Shown: positions 34,364-45,830, numbered from the stretch's first letter. The stretch is DNA of 64,000 bases from Sthenelais limicola (GCA_942159475.1 OW804102.1:34478873-34542872), one strand, 5' to 3'. The notes: generated from the letters alone by a model not told the origin. Numbers and translations: made by a program.

Positions 34364-34855
34364 TTATTCGTAGTAGACACCATGTACCAACGCCAGGGCA
34401 TATATGACATCATTCTTGTACTGTGCACATGCAAAATTATCCCATTTTTCATTCCATATACATCTTGATGCCATTTGAAATCCTTGGTTCTTATTCTCAC
34501 CCAGAATGACATTGCAGATTATTTTATACCGAGGGAAGTTCAACTCTTTGACAGCTTGTTTGATAATGGATGTCAATCGTACGACCAGTTTGGGAGTATC
34601 TATTGGGTCGTACACTTTGACGGTGTCCAAGGTAGATGTTAGGATGTCATGACAGATGTTTTGCACAGCGCTGGGGCTGAACTCATTTGACTCGTCTGGC
34701 TCTGTCTTGAATGTGTTTTCGTAGCGTCTCGTTGGAGGGCGTTGGACCTTGTCTTGGCTGCCAGAGTCCTCACTGTGGAAGTTTATCTTGCCTGGGTAGA
34801 ATTTGCTCATCCGCCTCCCTTTGGAGGCTACACTAGCTGCATTGGAGTCCCGGCG
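34364..34855 (-). CDS. Tctex1-domain dynein light chain, main coding exon
   Basis: The exon begins after TTTTCTTTCTTTTACAG (AG at 34857-34856) and is open in frame 0 to TAA at 34364. Joined to the exon at 38025-38030 it gives 165 residues. A basic, serine-rich head (RRDSNAASVASKGRR) and an acidic linker precede a Tctex1 fold of about 105 residues: AVQNICHDILTSTLD, VRLTSIIKQAVKEL, YKIICNVILGE, the ASRCIWNEKWDNFA segment, and C-terminal YALALVHGVYYE. This family comprises light chains of cytoplasmic, IFT and axonemal dynein. The length and head recall TCTEX1D1/DYNLT5-type proteins. Met at 34810 is a possible internal start but is not needed. Confidence 0.88.
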   Translation of the reverse strand, partial: RRDSNAASVASKGRRMSKFYPGKINFHSEDSGSQDKVQRPPTRRYENTFKTEPDESNEFSPSAVQNICHDILTSTLDTVKVYDPIDTPKLVVRLTSIIKQAVKELNFPRYKIICNVILGENKNQGFQMASRCIWNEKWDNFACAQYKNDVIYALALVHGVYYE

Positions 34856-35216
34856 CTGTAAAAGAAAGAAAATTACACATTTATCTCTATAGTTGTATGT
34901 TCACAGTCCTAGCTTTAGCCCCACAGCAGTGAAGCCGATCTCCATACTCCCTGCCGCTTGACCCAATGTATATAAATTAATCAACACTTCACCACAAACT
35001 GTTAAGGTTTCAGAGAACAGGGCTCTAGAAGCTAAACTGTACATAGGGACTTTGTTATTTTGATGTGTGTCTGAGGGCTTAGATTGCCTGGACTATACAT
35101 TGTCAGAGGCCTCACTGAGGTCACACATAGTTGTGGCTAGGCCAGTTGGTCCACTCGGTTATGTGCTTCTGAAACTCAAAATCGGCTGTGAAATCGATGT
35201 TAGAGCAAGGACCATT

Positions 35217-35431
35217 CAGTCTAGGCTCAAAGATGAGAGAGGCCCTTAAAACTGAGGGAACGCCTTGTGCTCCAAACTGCAAAGTGCCATTATTATTCCA
35301 TTAGGATCGCAAAATGCCATTATACTCCCATAAGGAGCCTAGTCCTATGCCAGGAAACTGAATAGCACAGTAGGCGTCCAATGACTGACATACCATTCTT
35401 ATCTGATCTGCGAGGCTTTGAGCCTAGACTG
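35217..35431. mobile_element. Family F MITE (intronic)
   Basis: Perfect 15-bp inverted ends CAGTCTAGGCTCAAA. 215 bp, with internal GCACAGTAGGCGTCCA and CTGACATACCATTCTTATCT. Further copies lie at 43710 and 46857. Inside the Tctex1 intron. Confidence 0.75.
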
Positions 35432-35463
35432 TGTTATGTAGTTAATTTCGATGTAAGTGATCA

Positions 35464-35578
35464 TGAAGGCCCTTGTCCACTAGGCCGATTCTCATGCGGT
35501 TCTCATGGAATTGAGTGAAAAATGGTCCTATGCGATGCAAAATCGCATGAGAATTCGCTTATTGGACTGGGGCCTTAA
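35464..35578. mobile_element. Small capped foldback element (intronic)
   Basis: About 110 bp, nearly all hairpin. Left GAAGGCCCTTGTCCACTAGG, right the complement of TTAAGGCCCCAGTCCAATAA. Both continue into CGATTCTCATGCG-type sequence, and the interior repeats it (GCATGAGAATTCGC, TGCGATGCAAAATCGCA). TTAA at 35575-35578; the left target is degraded. Confidence 0.75.
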
Positions 35579-35869
35579 GTTCAATAAATAGGTGGAATCT
35601 AAGATGTCTTCCCCAACAACAACAAGAAGCAGATATTACCGTTCTTAATGTATTTATATCAATGTTAAGTTACCGGTTAGATATAGTATAGACGTACAGT
35701 ATTAGAAACTAGTAATGTCAATACTTGGCAGCTAATTTAAAAAACCGCTACAATTATGGTACATAACCCAGAATTTATTTTGCGGCTGAAACACTTACAA
35801 TCAGATTTAATTTATTCTCGATTACAGAATAATTTACATGTTGTGTTGGTATAGGGTATATTACCATTT

Positions 35870-35960
35870 TCCTCAAGTATCTCAAATCTAACAGATTTGG
35901 CCGACCCATTGTAAACAAGAGCATACTATAAAGAATTCTTGAATTGAATTGAATTGAAAG
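35870..35960 (-). repeat. TTCAA-tailed interspersed repeat, inverted copy
   Basis: Reads (TTCAA)n, GAATTCTTTATAG, TTTACAATGGGTCGGCC on the minus strand, matching 30992-31080. It abuts a truncated family A copy. Confidence 0.5.
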
Positions 35961-35974
35961 TGAAAAATAAATAC

Positions 35975-36121
35975 AGTGAAACATAACTGAACAGATTCGT
36001 CGAATCAAGGAAATACTAAATACAATCATATATAGGCATTTATACTATTTTAACCCAATTTAGTAAAAATGTATTACATGGAGAGAGCTGCAGATTGTAC
36101 ATTTTGTGGCGACCTGACCCA
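35975..36121 (-). mobile_element. Family A MITE, truncated
   Basis: Only the right two-thirds remains: ACATAACTGAACAGATTCGT to GATTGTACATTTTGTGGC...GACCCA. Confidence 0.6.
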
Positions 36122-36250
36122 CATATAATAATATATCGGAGGATGTTTAAAGCATTATAAGCCCGCTTTTTCTAGAGGACCATAAGACAGACCGTAAGAA
36201 CCTGATCCTCTTCTTTACCGAGGTATTTATTCCATACGTTTGACTCAACA

Positions 36251-36596
36251 GAGGATTTGCATACCCGCCACTTTGAATCTTGATTCGCATGGAATTATGG
36301 GACTAATGGTGCAATATAGAATCTATAGAAAACATGTTATGATAAGCATGGAATATTTATCGATGCTCTAATGTCAATATCCATGTGTCATACATGTTTC
36401 CATAACACAAGATTTCATCTTTCCCATTATGCATTTGGTTTTCATAGAGCCTTTACACAAGCTGTGATATTGGTGAAAAGATTCTTGCAGTTTTCGACAA
36501 AAATTTTGCCAAATATGTGTATGTCAGATTTCAACATAATTCATCCCAGAATGCACTGTAACATACATGCGCAGTGGCATATGCAAGTCCCCTATT
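36251..36596 (+). mobile_element. Family C MITE
   Basis: Ends GAGGATTTGCATACCCGCCA (left) and GCATATGCAAGTCCCCTATT (right), an imperfect inverted pair. Shares CTTTGAATCTTGATTCGCAT and GGAATTATGGGAC with the second copy at 39967. Intronic to the Tctex1 gene. Confidence 0.7.
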
Positions 36597-37610
36597 GCCT
36601 GTGAAGAAGCAAGGCAATCCGGCAGTAAATACAAGAGCCGGTCTGCAGTAAGTGAACCTAAACGATCCGCAGCTAATTTAAAAAACCGCTACAATATTTT
36701 AGCATTGAATATTATGACATGGCCTTGGATACTAAAGCTACTTTAACACTCTACACCTATGCCTATGCTATATATAAATGTGTATCGCACCTTTATGATA
36801 ATTTGTATGTATAGTTTGAACTAACCCTTACACATGTATACATGTATTCATGCATAAAGTACATGTATGCATACCTGTATGTGCATGTATATTTACATCA
36901 ATTAAACTAGCACATAAATATTAATACAATAATCATTGTGAATAATCTTACATTTAGGGGAAAATGTGATTATTAAACATGATATTAGAAATAAAAAAAT
37001 ATAAGAATATGAGGTATTGGTTTATGAAACGGATGTATATTATTACATACTCTATTTTGGAAGACGTAATTTAATAATAATTTTTATTTCATTTATTTGT
37101 CTGCGCTATATTTCGTCATTCCAGATATTATGTCTCGTCCAACTAATGTCACATAGGTGGCGCCCAGCCCCATGATGTAAGGTTTCTATAGCGATATACC
37201 TTGAACTACTTGTTTAGATTTTGTGGTGACACCTCATTGTGTTATAGATGGCATATTACTGTATAAGATCAGATCAGATGGTCCTGTATAAATTACCACA
37301 ATAGGTGTAAAGTTGACAAACAGGTTTGTGTACTTTATCAATAAGTCTTTTTCTAATTTATGCCCTGCTTGCTCGCCTGAACATAGTGACAGTTATGTCT
37401 CGATTAACTCATAATTTTGCATACTACATTACTACTCTGAACAATGAGGTTTGACTACCCATGCATGTATTACTTTTCATATAAGATAAGTTACGAATTG
37501 AGTTGTTCTTTACAATAATGAATTCATACAATGTTCTGAGTGTTATCTTTAATGAAGAGCCTACAGTGCACTCTGTTCTAAACAGCTCTATGAAGAGTCC
37601 CTATATAATA
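36597..37610. other. Intron of the Tctex1 gene, no further feature
   Basis: AT-rich with ATGTAT-type simple sequence near 36830-36900. No exon candidate in phase was seen. Confidence 0.4.
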
Positions 37611-37848
37611 TGGGTGAAATCGCCAGACAATGTACAATTCACCTTTAGCAATCCTATCAAATAACCCAAATTTAAGACAAAAATATGGTTCAAAACTCAG
37701 TTCAACATAACCAAACAAAGTGTTTGAATCAAAACAACATCAAATGTATTCAGATATACCTAGTATTTATCATTTGTAATGTCAAATTTAGCAGAATTTA
37801 CTAAATGTGTACAGCTACCAATTGTACATTTTCTTAAAATCTGACCCG
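37611..37848 (-). mobile_element. Family A MITE (intronic)
   Basis: Starts TGGGTGAAATCGCCAGACAA after TA, ends AATTGTACATTTTCTTAAAA...GACCCG. Lies 180 bp downstream of the donor of the first Tctex1 exon. Confidence 0.8.
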
Positions 37849-38024
37849 TCCAAAAGACAAAAGAAATAGGAGAAAGGCCTTGCCTTCTAATACAATTTAT
37901 GAAATAAAACATCTACCCAATAACATTTAACAGGTTAGAACTATTTCAAGCCGAAGCACGTAACATGTTTTAGCATTCGAAAATAGGTATACACAATTTG
38001 TTAATATCATAATCATGAACCTAC

Positions 38025-38030
38025 CTGCAT
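38025..38030 (-). CDS. First coding exon of the Tctex1 gene (Met-Gln)
   Basis: On the minus strand TTTCAGAATGCAG|GTAGGTTC provides an ATG two codons before a strong donor (GT at 38024-38023). The codon phase (0) matches the exon starting at 34855, so the protein begins MQRRDSN. The intron is about 3.2 kb. The exon would consist mainly of 5' UTR extending toward about 38160. A start codon placed this close to the junction explains why no Met is found near the acceptor. Confidence 0.6.
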
Positions 38031-38109
38031 TCTGAAAGTCTTTGTTTCTGGGCTAATGTGATTAGCTCTGACTTGTTCTGGTCAAGCAAGTACCACCTTC
38101 GGGAAATTG

Positions 38110-38122
38110 GTTTCCTAGTAAC
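38110..38122. promoter_or_regulatory. X-box-like RFX site upstream of the Tctex1 gene
   Basis: GTTTCCTAGTAAC fits GTNRCC-N-RGYAAC with one mismatch and lies 80 bp upstream of the ATG, within the distance usual for ciliary genes. A nearby E-box CACGTG (38127-38132) and the near-perfect palindrome TTATCAGTTACTGATAA (38139-38155) complete a compact cluster. A ciliary RFX site fits a dynein light chain. The assignment is by motif only. Confidence 0.5.
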
Positions 38123-38159
38123 AGTCACGTGTCTCTCTTATCAGTTACTGATAAGTCGG

Positions 38160-38721
38160 TAAAATATTAATGTCAGCAGAACACAAGTTAGTGGTTGGTG
38201 ATGGTGGTCAACATTTTCTGCAAACAGATAAGATCAATTATTGTAGATAAGCATCTAAATCTAGACATGTGTACTTGTTAATAGGTCTACTTCTTTAATT
38301 CCTCTGCTTAACTTGCAAGTCAGCAACTCAATTCATTAGCTGTTCAGGGGCCTGTTGTACAAGCTAAGGAAAATAATTGTGTTGCGAGTATTCCTAAACC
38401 AGTAGGGAGGAGAAAGAATCCTACATGATATTCCTAGCTGGTAGGAATAGCTTATGCATACAATGGTGGATAGGAATCAGAAGGAAGGATTAACAGTTGT
38501 GTACAGTCTAGGCCCAAACCCTCAGATCATAACTTTCATAACTAAGACACTCCCAGGCAGTATATTACAGCTGGAAACAAATCTGATGATGGGTTCTTGG
38601 TGAGAAATAGGAATATGTTGTGAAAAATCATCATTTTCCATAGAAACCAATAGTGAAAGGGTCAAAATATTTACCACCTCATATCATAAAAAACTAGTCA
38701 GTGAATTGATTTTAAAAATCA
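38160..38721. other. Upstream of the Tctex1 gene; family F scrap
   Basis: ACAGTCTAGGCCCAAACCCT at 38501-38520, then CAGATCATAAC, is the end of a family F element without its partner. Otherwise featureless. Confidence 0.4.
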
Positions 38722-39165
38722 TATGTGGCCTTGGTATGATCATATGTGATATGTTTCAGTAAAATGAGTCACAAATCGCAAAATTGATATTTTTCAAAGG
38801 GTTTTTCCACAATTTCTCTTATTGAAATGCTCTGATTTTCATAGGGTTTAGCACTTATGGTCATATGAATCAATGTAACAAATTTCGGGACATTGTATTA
38901 GATATATTTCTGCGTTTTGAAGGCCTTTGTATTAAGTATATAGTTAATTACTTAACTGGTAATTACCCATCTAGAAACGATGCAAACTTCTTTTTTTTAA
39001 ATAAAAATATCAAACTTAAAATAGAGAAATACTTATTAGGTGCCCTCGTGTTTACTATCATTGAAATGAGCTTGATCTCCTCTTTTCAAATAATATTATG
39101 GTGGTCTCTCAAAATCCATTTTTTGCGACTTATGACTCATTTTCACAAATGTACAAATGATTCAT
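38722..39165 (+). mobile_element. Family B element, near full length
   Basis: Left ATGTGATATGTTTCAGTAAA then ATGAGTCACAAATCGCAAAA; right TTTTTTGCGACTTATGACTC then ATTTTCAC. The inverted ends are imperfect. The 111-codon frame at 38865-39200 is a by-product. Confidence 0.7.
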
Positions 39166-39966
39166 GTTTGGGACAAAAGAATAGGCTTAAGAACCCTTGA
39201 AGGCCTGACTAGTGAATTGTGTTTTTATTACATTCCTGATTTCTTCAACCCGCAATACCAGGTGTGTCTGGGGACAGGTTGTCTGCATGTCCATGGGGTC
39301 TTTCGCCTGGTGTGACTGCAGACAGAATCAAGGATAACATCCCATACCCTCTGTTTCTGGTGCGCCTATGGGCGCCAAATTGGTCCTAGCTTCAACACAG
39401 TATATCAGTCTAAGTGCTGCCAAAAACTGTGAAAGGCACAGCTGCAAAAATCTGATACCTAAAAATTCACTGCCAGCATCTCAGGGGCAAAACAAAGCCA
39501 CTTACAGAGAATAACATCCACACATGATATCATTCATAACCATATACAGACATCAGTCCCTGTAACACACACTGTTTTCACCGAGTACATATGATTATTC
39601 CTTGTACCTTTGCCATGGTATAGGCCTCCCTCAATGTTCATAATCATTATGTGCATGAACTACATACTCAATTATTATACATGTATAATGCATATACTAT
39701 GTACAGAACACATCATAACGTAACAATGCATTCATTGCAACCAAAAGATATAAAGATAAAGAACAAATAAGTCCCTACAGGCCCCTGGTGCCACACACTC
39801 TCTGGATCAAAGTAGACTAAAACATATTACATAAGTGATTCCTCTTGCTGAAAAGTTGAAGTGGTGGGTATGATCAATGGGAGGAGGTAAACACATCCTA
39901 TCAACCGTGAAAGCAGCTGCAATAGATTAAATGGTTTTCCTCAATCTCGCCTTACAAGAGTCCTCT
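39166..39966. other. Intergenic, no recognised feature
   Basis: No supported gene or element. Confidence 0.35.
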
Positions 39967-40649
39967 AATAGGGGAATTGCATAGCCGCCATTTTGAATCT
40001 TGATTCGCATGGAATTATGGGACAAATGGCGCAGTGTAAAATCTATAGAAAACATGCCATGTTCTGCAAAGAATATTTATCAATGCTTTAATATTCATAT
40101 GTTTATATGTGTCTCCATAACACAAGTCCCTATCCTGTCCATCATGCATTTGGTTATACTATAGCCTGTGCTAATTACGTTGCGGCGAATGTCTTTGATG
40201 CCAATGTGGGGAAGAAGGAATGCCATTACTCCTGATTAATATGCCACCTGTTGATAAAAACAACAGCTGGATCATCACATTCACTCCTTCCCTCGACCCC
40301 AAGTTTGGTGAGGTTTGATGAGGTTTGGTTACAATAACACTTATCTTATCATTAAACTTCTCACAAAGGCGGTCGGGCATGCCACGGGGACAGGGGGGGG
40401 GGGGGGGCGTCAAACCATACCAAGACATGGGGTTAATTACCAAAAGAAAAGGATTTCTCTCCTGCTCCCACCTAAGTTAATTTAGGTTATACTAACAAAG
40501 GCCATTGATACAAGCTCTGAGATTGATTAAAACATTAGTGCAATTTTCGATAAAAATGTTGCCAAATATTTGTATATTAGATTTCAACAGAATCCATCCC
40601 AGGATACACTGTAACAGGCACGCGCAGTGGCACATGCAAATCCCCTATT
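39967..40649 (+). mobile_element. Family C MITE with internal insertion
   Basis: Ends AATAGGGGAATTGCATAGCC (left) and the complement of AATAGGGGATTTGCATGTGC (right). Collinear with 36251-36596 except for about 330 extra bases (about 40170-40500) carrying a run of about 16 G (40387-40402). The inserted part has no clear TIR of its own. Confidence 0.75.
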
Positions 40650-41126
40650 GTGTTGTGAATGTTGGCAATATCTTTGGCATACTAACTATTCCCACAAGTG
40701 GCAAATCAATAGATCTTTCTGACGGTATAACTTTAAATATGTATGTTAATCCGTTGAACGACCCTGAAATTAATACGTAATGATAATATAGTCTTATTGG
40801 ATTGAACCGCTTCCAGTTTTTTAATAAGTTAAATTCCATGGCGGTAATCTTACGCAGTTGGCATTCATAATATAAAATGGTGAGTCGCCTGGAAATGTAA
40901 AGTTTGCCTTCAAGAATTTTCTATTTATTTATAAGGCTTGATTCCACTGGGTTTTTTCTCTAGATTTCAAGTCGTTGTGGTTACATTCTGCAGTGCATTT
41001 TCAATCCGAATATGATAACAATTGTAAAATGTTCCGATCGGTTCTTTATAACGATTAATAAATGACAATAACTATGAAACCGCATATTAGCCACAATAAG
41101 CATGCTGTCTGGTGGCTCCTCGCCTT
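40650..41126. other. Possible LINE scrap, otherwise featureless
   Basis: The minus strand reads ILYYECQLRKITAMEF near 40880-40830, vaguely like a LINE C-terminus. Too short to assign. Confidence 0.25.
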
Positions 41127-41309
41127 AACCAACCCAAATCCAAAAAGAAATATGTTCAACATTCAATTAAACATAACCAAAGAGAGATTATTTTAATTTA
41201 ATCATTATTCGTTCGTGGACATATATTCATAATTCAGTCCAATTTGGCAGAATTTACTAAATAAAAAAATGTGTAATGCTGCCAACTGTACCACTTTTTG
41301 ACGAACTGA
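41127..41309 (-). mobile_element. Family A MITE, decayed
   Basis: ACATAACCAAAGAGAGATTA, AGCAGAATTTACTAAAT-like and CTGCCAACTGTACC blocks in order. The left end is lost. Confidence 0.5.
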
Positions 41310-41496
41310 AGCAAAAGGCAAAGCATGGCACCTTCACAAACTAATCCACGATCGGTACAATGACGTTGACTAGGATAAGGCTTACGTCATTCATGTATAA
41401 ACTGGTAACTTATGTTCAATTGAAACACAGAATTTAGACACAGGTTCATAGATGACTGACGTGTGATAAATTTGGTTTCGCAAGTGTGGTACTATA

Positions 41497-41733
41497 TGGG
41501 TAAGATTTTCAGATAATGTACAATTTGCAGCTGTACACATTTAGTGAATTCTGTTAAATTAGGCTGCAATTTGGCCAATACTAGGTAAATTTGAATATAT
41601 TCGGCATTGCATTGATTCTAGCAATATGTTTGGTTGGGTTGAACTGAATTTTGAACTGAATTTTCGACTATGATTTGGGTTATTTGAGAGGATTGGCGAA
41701 GTTGAATTGTACATTTTCTGAAAATCTGACCCA
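41497..41733 (+). mobile_element. Family A MITE, well preserved
   Basis: TGGGTAAGATTTTCAGATAA at left, GAATTGTACATTTTCTGAAA...GACCCA at right. The interior is nearly identical to the copies at 5025 and 45220. A GAACTGAATTTT stutter marks a small internal duplication. Confidence 0.85.
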
Positions 41734-41800
41734 TTTATTGTGACCGTCCCCGGCCTAATTCCTTAGACATGCTTGGTATTGTGTCCAAATTTTGCAAACT

Positions 41801-42166
41801 AGGGCCAGGTCTTGAGAAAGTGTACAATATACCGTCATCAATCGTCTCAAATAAACTAAATGTAAACAATAATACGGCACAATAATAAGTTTCGAAACGA
41901 AGTTCAATTTAATATAAGCAAATTTATTAAATTTATTATAAGCAAACATATGTTTTAGATCAACGCAATACAACAGTCCCTATAGTATTGTTTTGTATTT
42001 TTGTTCTCTTTATGGTATACAGAGGAAAACAACATATATATAAAAAAAAGTAATTTTTCTCTATAGTATTTCCCTAGAGTAGTTATCCTTTTCCAGTATA
42101 TTCCTAGCAGAATAGAGTAAAATGTGTCGAGCCACTATATTGTACACATTCTGACGACCCGACCCA
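41801..42166 (-). mobile_element. Family A MITE with about 130 bp extra
   Basis: AGGGCCAGGTCTTGAGAAAG at left and TGTACACATTCTGACG...GACCCA at right. The middle is expanded by AT-rich sequence (41960-42100) and by a TAAATTTATTATAAGCAAA duplication. Confidence 0.6.
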
Positions 42167-43129
42167 TTATTGTTGGAAAATCCACTTGAAATAGAACAGT
42201 AGCACCAAGGCTGTCATTAATTCATGGGGAATTACTATAATTGATTCAGGGATTAATCCGACGATCAACAAGGCGAATGCTTTACTTGGCTGGGGCGGTA
42301 TTGTACAGTTGGGGAAGGTCATGGATTGGCCTCCAGGGGGCATATATTGGTGAGAAAACAAATAAGGCGATGTCAGGGGGGGGGGAGCGGTCAGGGGGTA
42401 CATGGGAAAACATTTTTTTAAAATAAAATGTTTAGTATTGACATCAGTGTTGTTTAAATCAAAGTTAGGACGGACCAACATTTGATAATAATTATGAGTT
42501 GACTAAGAGAGGAGACATTCCTCTCTGTCGCTGTTTGTGTCTCTCCTCTCTAGCTCTCCTCTCTCTCTCTCCCTGTCTGTCTTTCTCCCAATCGGTAGTT
42601 AGACAATATAACATAATTGATTATAGATTTGACAGTTACAAGTTGATAGTTGACAGTTCTGTCCCTCAACTAACAGCTGTCGACCATGTACCCCGCCTCA
42701 CTTTAAAATTAATCAATTAAGTTAGTAAGTAAATTTGTAAGTAATCAAAGCTCTAGTGACAACATGCAGCCCCTGGCAGAATATAATCCAGCTTGTTCCA
42801 TGTTCAGTCATCATGAGCCTTGCATTGTATCCTTCTAATACAAAATGGCGGTGTAAATATGTTAAAGAATAACAACATTATCAAAGATGAAGAAAATACT
42901 CGTTATCGCATTTATTTCTAGACCAATGGAAAAACGTGTTGGCATCGAAACAGTCATACCATGGGGTAGTATATATTTCGATGAACAAATAGTTTGGCCT
43001 ATTAAAAAGCCCTGGGGCCCAATTGGTGAGCAGGATCATATATGTATACCTCCCTTGTTACATTAATAAAAAAACAATCTATATAATGGCTCGTGAGCTG
43101 TTCAAAATATATTACATGGCGTACGTATA
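42167..43129. other. Intergenic with CT microsatellite
   Basis: A CTCTCC-type tract at about 42505-42590 and a G-run near 42376. No supported gene. Confidence 0.45.
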
Positions 43130-43307
43130 CAGTGGAACTTCTCTATTAAGACCACCCTTTGGACTGAATGATGTTTGGTCTCATAGCGAGGTGGTCTCTT
43201 TAGAGGGCTTTAAGTCTAATAAGAGGGAATAATTCGGGACTGGGAAAACTGGTCTTAACAGAGGGGTGGTCTCTAGAATGAGGTGGTCTTTATGTGAGGT
43301 TCCACTG
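43130..43307. mobile_element. pogo/Tigger-type MITE
   Basis: TA at each side and inverted ends CAGTGGAACTTCTCTATTAA (left) and the complement of CAGTGGAACCTCACATAAAG (right), both followed by GACCACC. CAGTNGAACCTC is the known pogo-group terminus. 178 bp, non-coding. Confidence 0.85.
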
Positions 43308-43315
43308 TACATATA

Positions 43316-43362
43316 TATAATATACGTATGTATGTATGCATGTATGTATGTATGTATCTGTA
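43316..43362 (+). repeat. TATG/CATG microsatellite
   Basis: GTATGTATGTATGCATGTAT-type tetranucleotide run directly after the pogo-type element. Confidence 0.7.
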
Positions 43363-43572
43363 TACACGTATGAATGGTATCTGTGCCTGTTTATTACATA
43401 ATCAAATGTTAAATTGTATGTTATGCTAATTTGAACATTTGTGTCCGGTGATCGCATTTGGCGATGACATTCGAACACAATATGTGATACCTAATCCTTC
43501 TCAATCCAATTTCTCCTCAGATCTCTCCCGCTTGAGTATCAGAGCCTTGGGCGGCGTGGAAGTGACACATAC

Positions 43573-43645
43573 AGGTTCAGATCGCCAGAAAATGTACAAT
43601 TGGCAGGTCTACACATTTAGTAAATTATGATAAATTATGCAGAGA
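43573..43645 (+). mobile_element. Family A left-end fragment
   Basis: AGGTTCAGATCGCCAGAAAA, then TGTACAATTGGCAGG to TAGTAAATTATG. No right end. Confidence 0.55.
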
Positions 43646-43709
43646 ATTGTCAAGAATTGTTTGTGTTTGAATGTGTTGGCCCACGAATATTTTCTTTACT
43701 GTTACTGTT

Positions 43710-43913
43710 CACTCTAGGCCCAAACCCTCAGATCAGATAAAAATGGTATGTCAGCCTACTTCGCTCATCGGTTTCCTTGCATAAGACTCGGCGTTTTAAT
43801 GGGAATATAATGACATTTTGCGTTCTTAATGGAATTATAATGTCACTATGCGGTTTGAGGAGATAGGCTTTCCCTTCGTTGGAAGGGACTTTCTTAACTG
43901 TGGGCCTAGACTG
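43710..43913. mobile_element. Family F MITE
   Basis: Left CACTCTAGGCCCAAACCCTC, right the complement of CAGTCTAGGCCCAC. Contains CAGATAAAAATGGTATGTCA and two diverged copies of AATGGRAWTATAATG followed by ACWWTKCG. Confidence 0.7.
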
Positions 43914-44364
43914 TGTTGAAATAAAAGGCGGCCTAAACTTGGTTATTGGGCAATTGCATCTCTCCTTCCTTGTCCTCAATCAAATACACATGTTGAGCTG
44001 ATTTCCCATGATTTTAATAAGAGGACAACTATCCCTTGATTGTCCTCCGTAATTAGGTGCCCAGGGGAATCTAAGGTAGTGGACGACTAAAAATACCTAT
44101 ATTTACCTTGAGAATAATAAGGCGATTTTTATTAGTCCGATTAGATTCATATTACCTTTCACATACATACTATGTATAAGCCTCCTTCCTTCCGAATAAT
44201 ATACCTTTCCCATCGGTAGAATCGCATGAGTGGTATTACAGATATGTAATTCATTAATTCATATTAATAGCATACGATATATCACCTCTGTATATCAATA
44301 CCAGAGCCTGTGTCTGAACTTATGTTTAATCTTAGTACAGCATATTAGTTTTAGCTCATATACA
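43914..44364. other. Spacer, no recognised feature
   Basis: Nothing supported. Confidence 0.35.
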
Positions 44365-44604
44365 TGGGTGAAATCGCCGGGAAATGTACAATTCACCTCC
44401 ACCAATCCTCTCAAATAATCCAAATTTACGACAAAAGTGAGGTTCAAAATAGGAGTTCGACATAAACAAACAGATTGTTTGAATTAAGGCAATATCAAAT
44501 ATGTTCAGATATACCTATAGTATTGACCATTGTCCAGTCTAATTTAGCAGAATTTACTAAATGTGTAGATCTGTTAATTGTACATTTTCTGAAGATCTGA
44601 TCCA
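44365..44604 (-). mobile_element. Family A MITE
   Basis: TGGGTGAAATCGCCGGGAAA at left, AATTGTACATTTTCTGAAGA...GATCCA at right. Shares the GGTGAAATCGCC variant end with the copy at 37611, so the two belong to one subfamily. Confidence 0.8.
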
Positions 44605-45219
44605 TTATACAGTTTCTCTCCTATTACAACAATCCTCCTTGCCCCTACTCCTCTACCCATCACCCCTTATTTTTCCTTCCTGCCATTTTTACTTTATACG
44701 CATATATACATACACACACAAAGGAATCCTTCTTATTAGAATTGGGAGTGAATTATTATAAAAAAGCACAACATTCGTCGACAATCGGAAGAACTGTAAT
44801 AATTACAGAAATTATTCCCTTTTCGATATGGTTGTTTTGATTTTCTACAATGTATAACAATTTATATAAATGCGATATGAAAATAAAAATAATTGCAATT
44901 CTTAATCAATAGCGAATATTGTAATTATATGTATATGAACCTCAATACAAAACGTCCATTGTCCATTGCACTTGATATCTCTGCTGCGAGATTGTTATCC
45001 CTGGACACCAGAATCGGTCGGTAAAGAGTGAGTAATATCAAAGACTAGACTGTTGATAGCTTATCTCTCATAGGAAGCTTGCTTACAATTAATTAACGTT
45101 CCGACACGTAGAGTTTGAGAAATGAATCGAATTGATCCTGACTCAATGATCGCGCCAACAGTGAGTAGTTGCTATGAGCTGCCGCCTTGCCACCTTACAA
45201 TACATGTCTGGTTATGATA
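44605..45219. other. Intergenic, no recognised feature
   Basis: No gene or element supported; a short CA/TA-rich patch near 44705. Confidence 0.35.
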
Positions 45220-45456
45220 TGGGCCAGATTTTCAGAAAATGCACAATTGGCAGCTGTGCACATTTAGTAAATTCTGCTAAATTAGGCTGTAATGTGGTCA
45301 ATACTAGATGAATTCGAATATATTCGGCATTGCATTGATTCTAGCAATCTGTTTGATTTGGTTGAACTGTATTTTGAAGTTTATTTACGTCTGAAATTTA
45401 GGTTATTTGAAAAGATTGGTGGAGTTGAATTGTACATTTTCTGAAAATCTGACCCA
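45220..45456 (+). mobile_element. Family A MITE
   Basis: TA-flanked, TGGGCCAGATTTTCAGAAAA at left and GAATTGTACATTTTCTGAAA...GACCCA at right. One of the cleanest copies. Confidence 0.85.
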
Positions 45457-45461
45457 TATTG

Positions 45462-45830
45462 TTATGAAAGAATACTTCATTCATATTTCAAAAGTAAGGC
45501 CATAAAGGTATATGATTACAATTTTAATTAACTCTAAATGCTTTTGACAATCCGATCACTGAATTCTAAAGGAATCAAGACTTTTGGGACTATTTCAGTA
45601 AGTCATCTGATAATGCTAGTGTTCTATTTGTTTAGAATTGACATTGTTATGACATCATTATGAAAATTACATTCATGTTTCATCAGTAAAGCCATACACG
45701 GATATAGTTACAATCTTAATTAATTCTAAATGCTTTTGACAATCTCAACACTGAATTTTGAACGAATCTGGACTTTCGGGAATATTTCCGTATGTCATTT
45801 GATAATTCTAGTTTGTGAATAGTAGTACCC
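45462..45830 (+). repeat. Tandem duplication, period about 190 bp
   Basis: TAACTCTAAATGCTTTTGAC (about 45530) recurs as TAATTCTAAATGCTTTTGAC (about 45720). Flanking blocks GGCCATAAAGGTATA / GCCATACACGGATATA and CATCTGATAATGCTAGT / CATTTGATAATTCTAGT recur at the same offset. Confidence 0.75.

Noticed and set aside
38581..38612. CTGATGA...GAAA string resembling a hammerhead ribozyme core
   Set aside because: The bases between the two boxes do not form a stem II and no flanking stems I or III are evident.
40640..40890. Possible LINE C-terminus on the minus strand
   Set aside because: The similarity is limited to a few residues and there is no RT motif.
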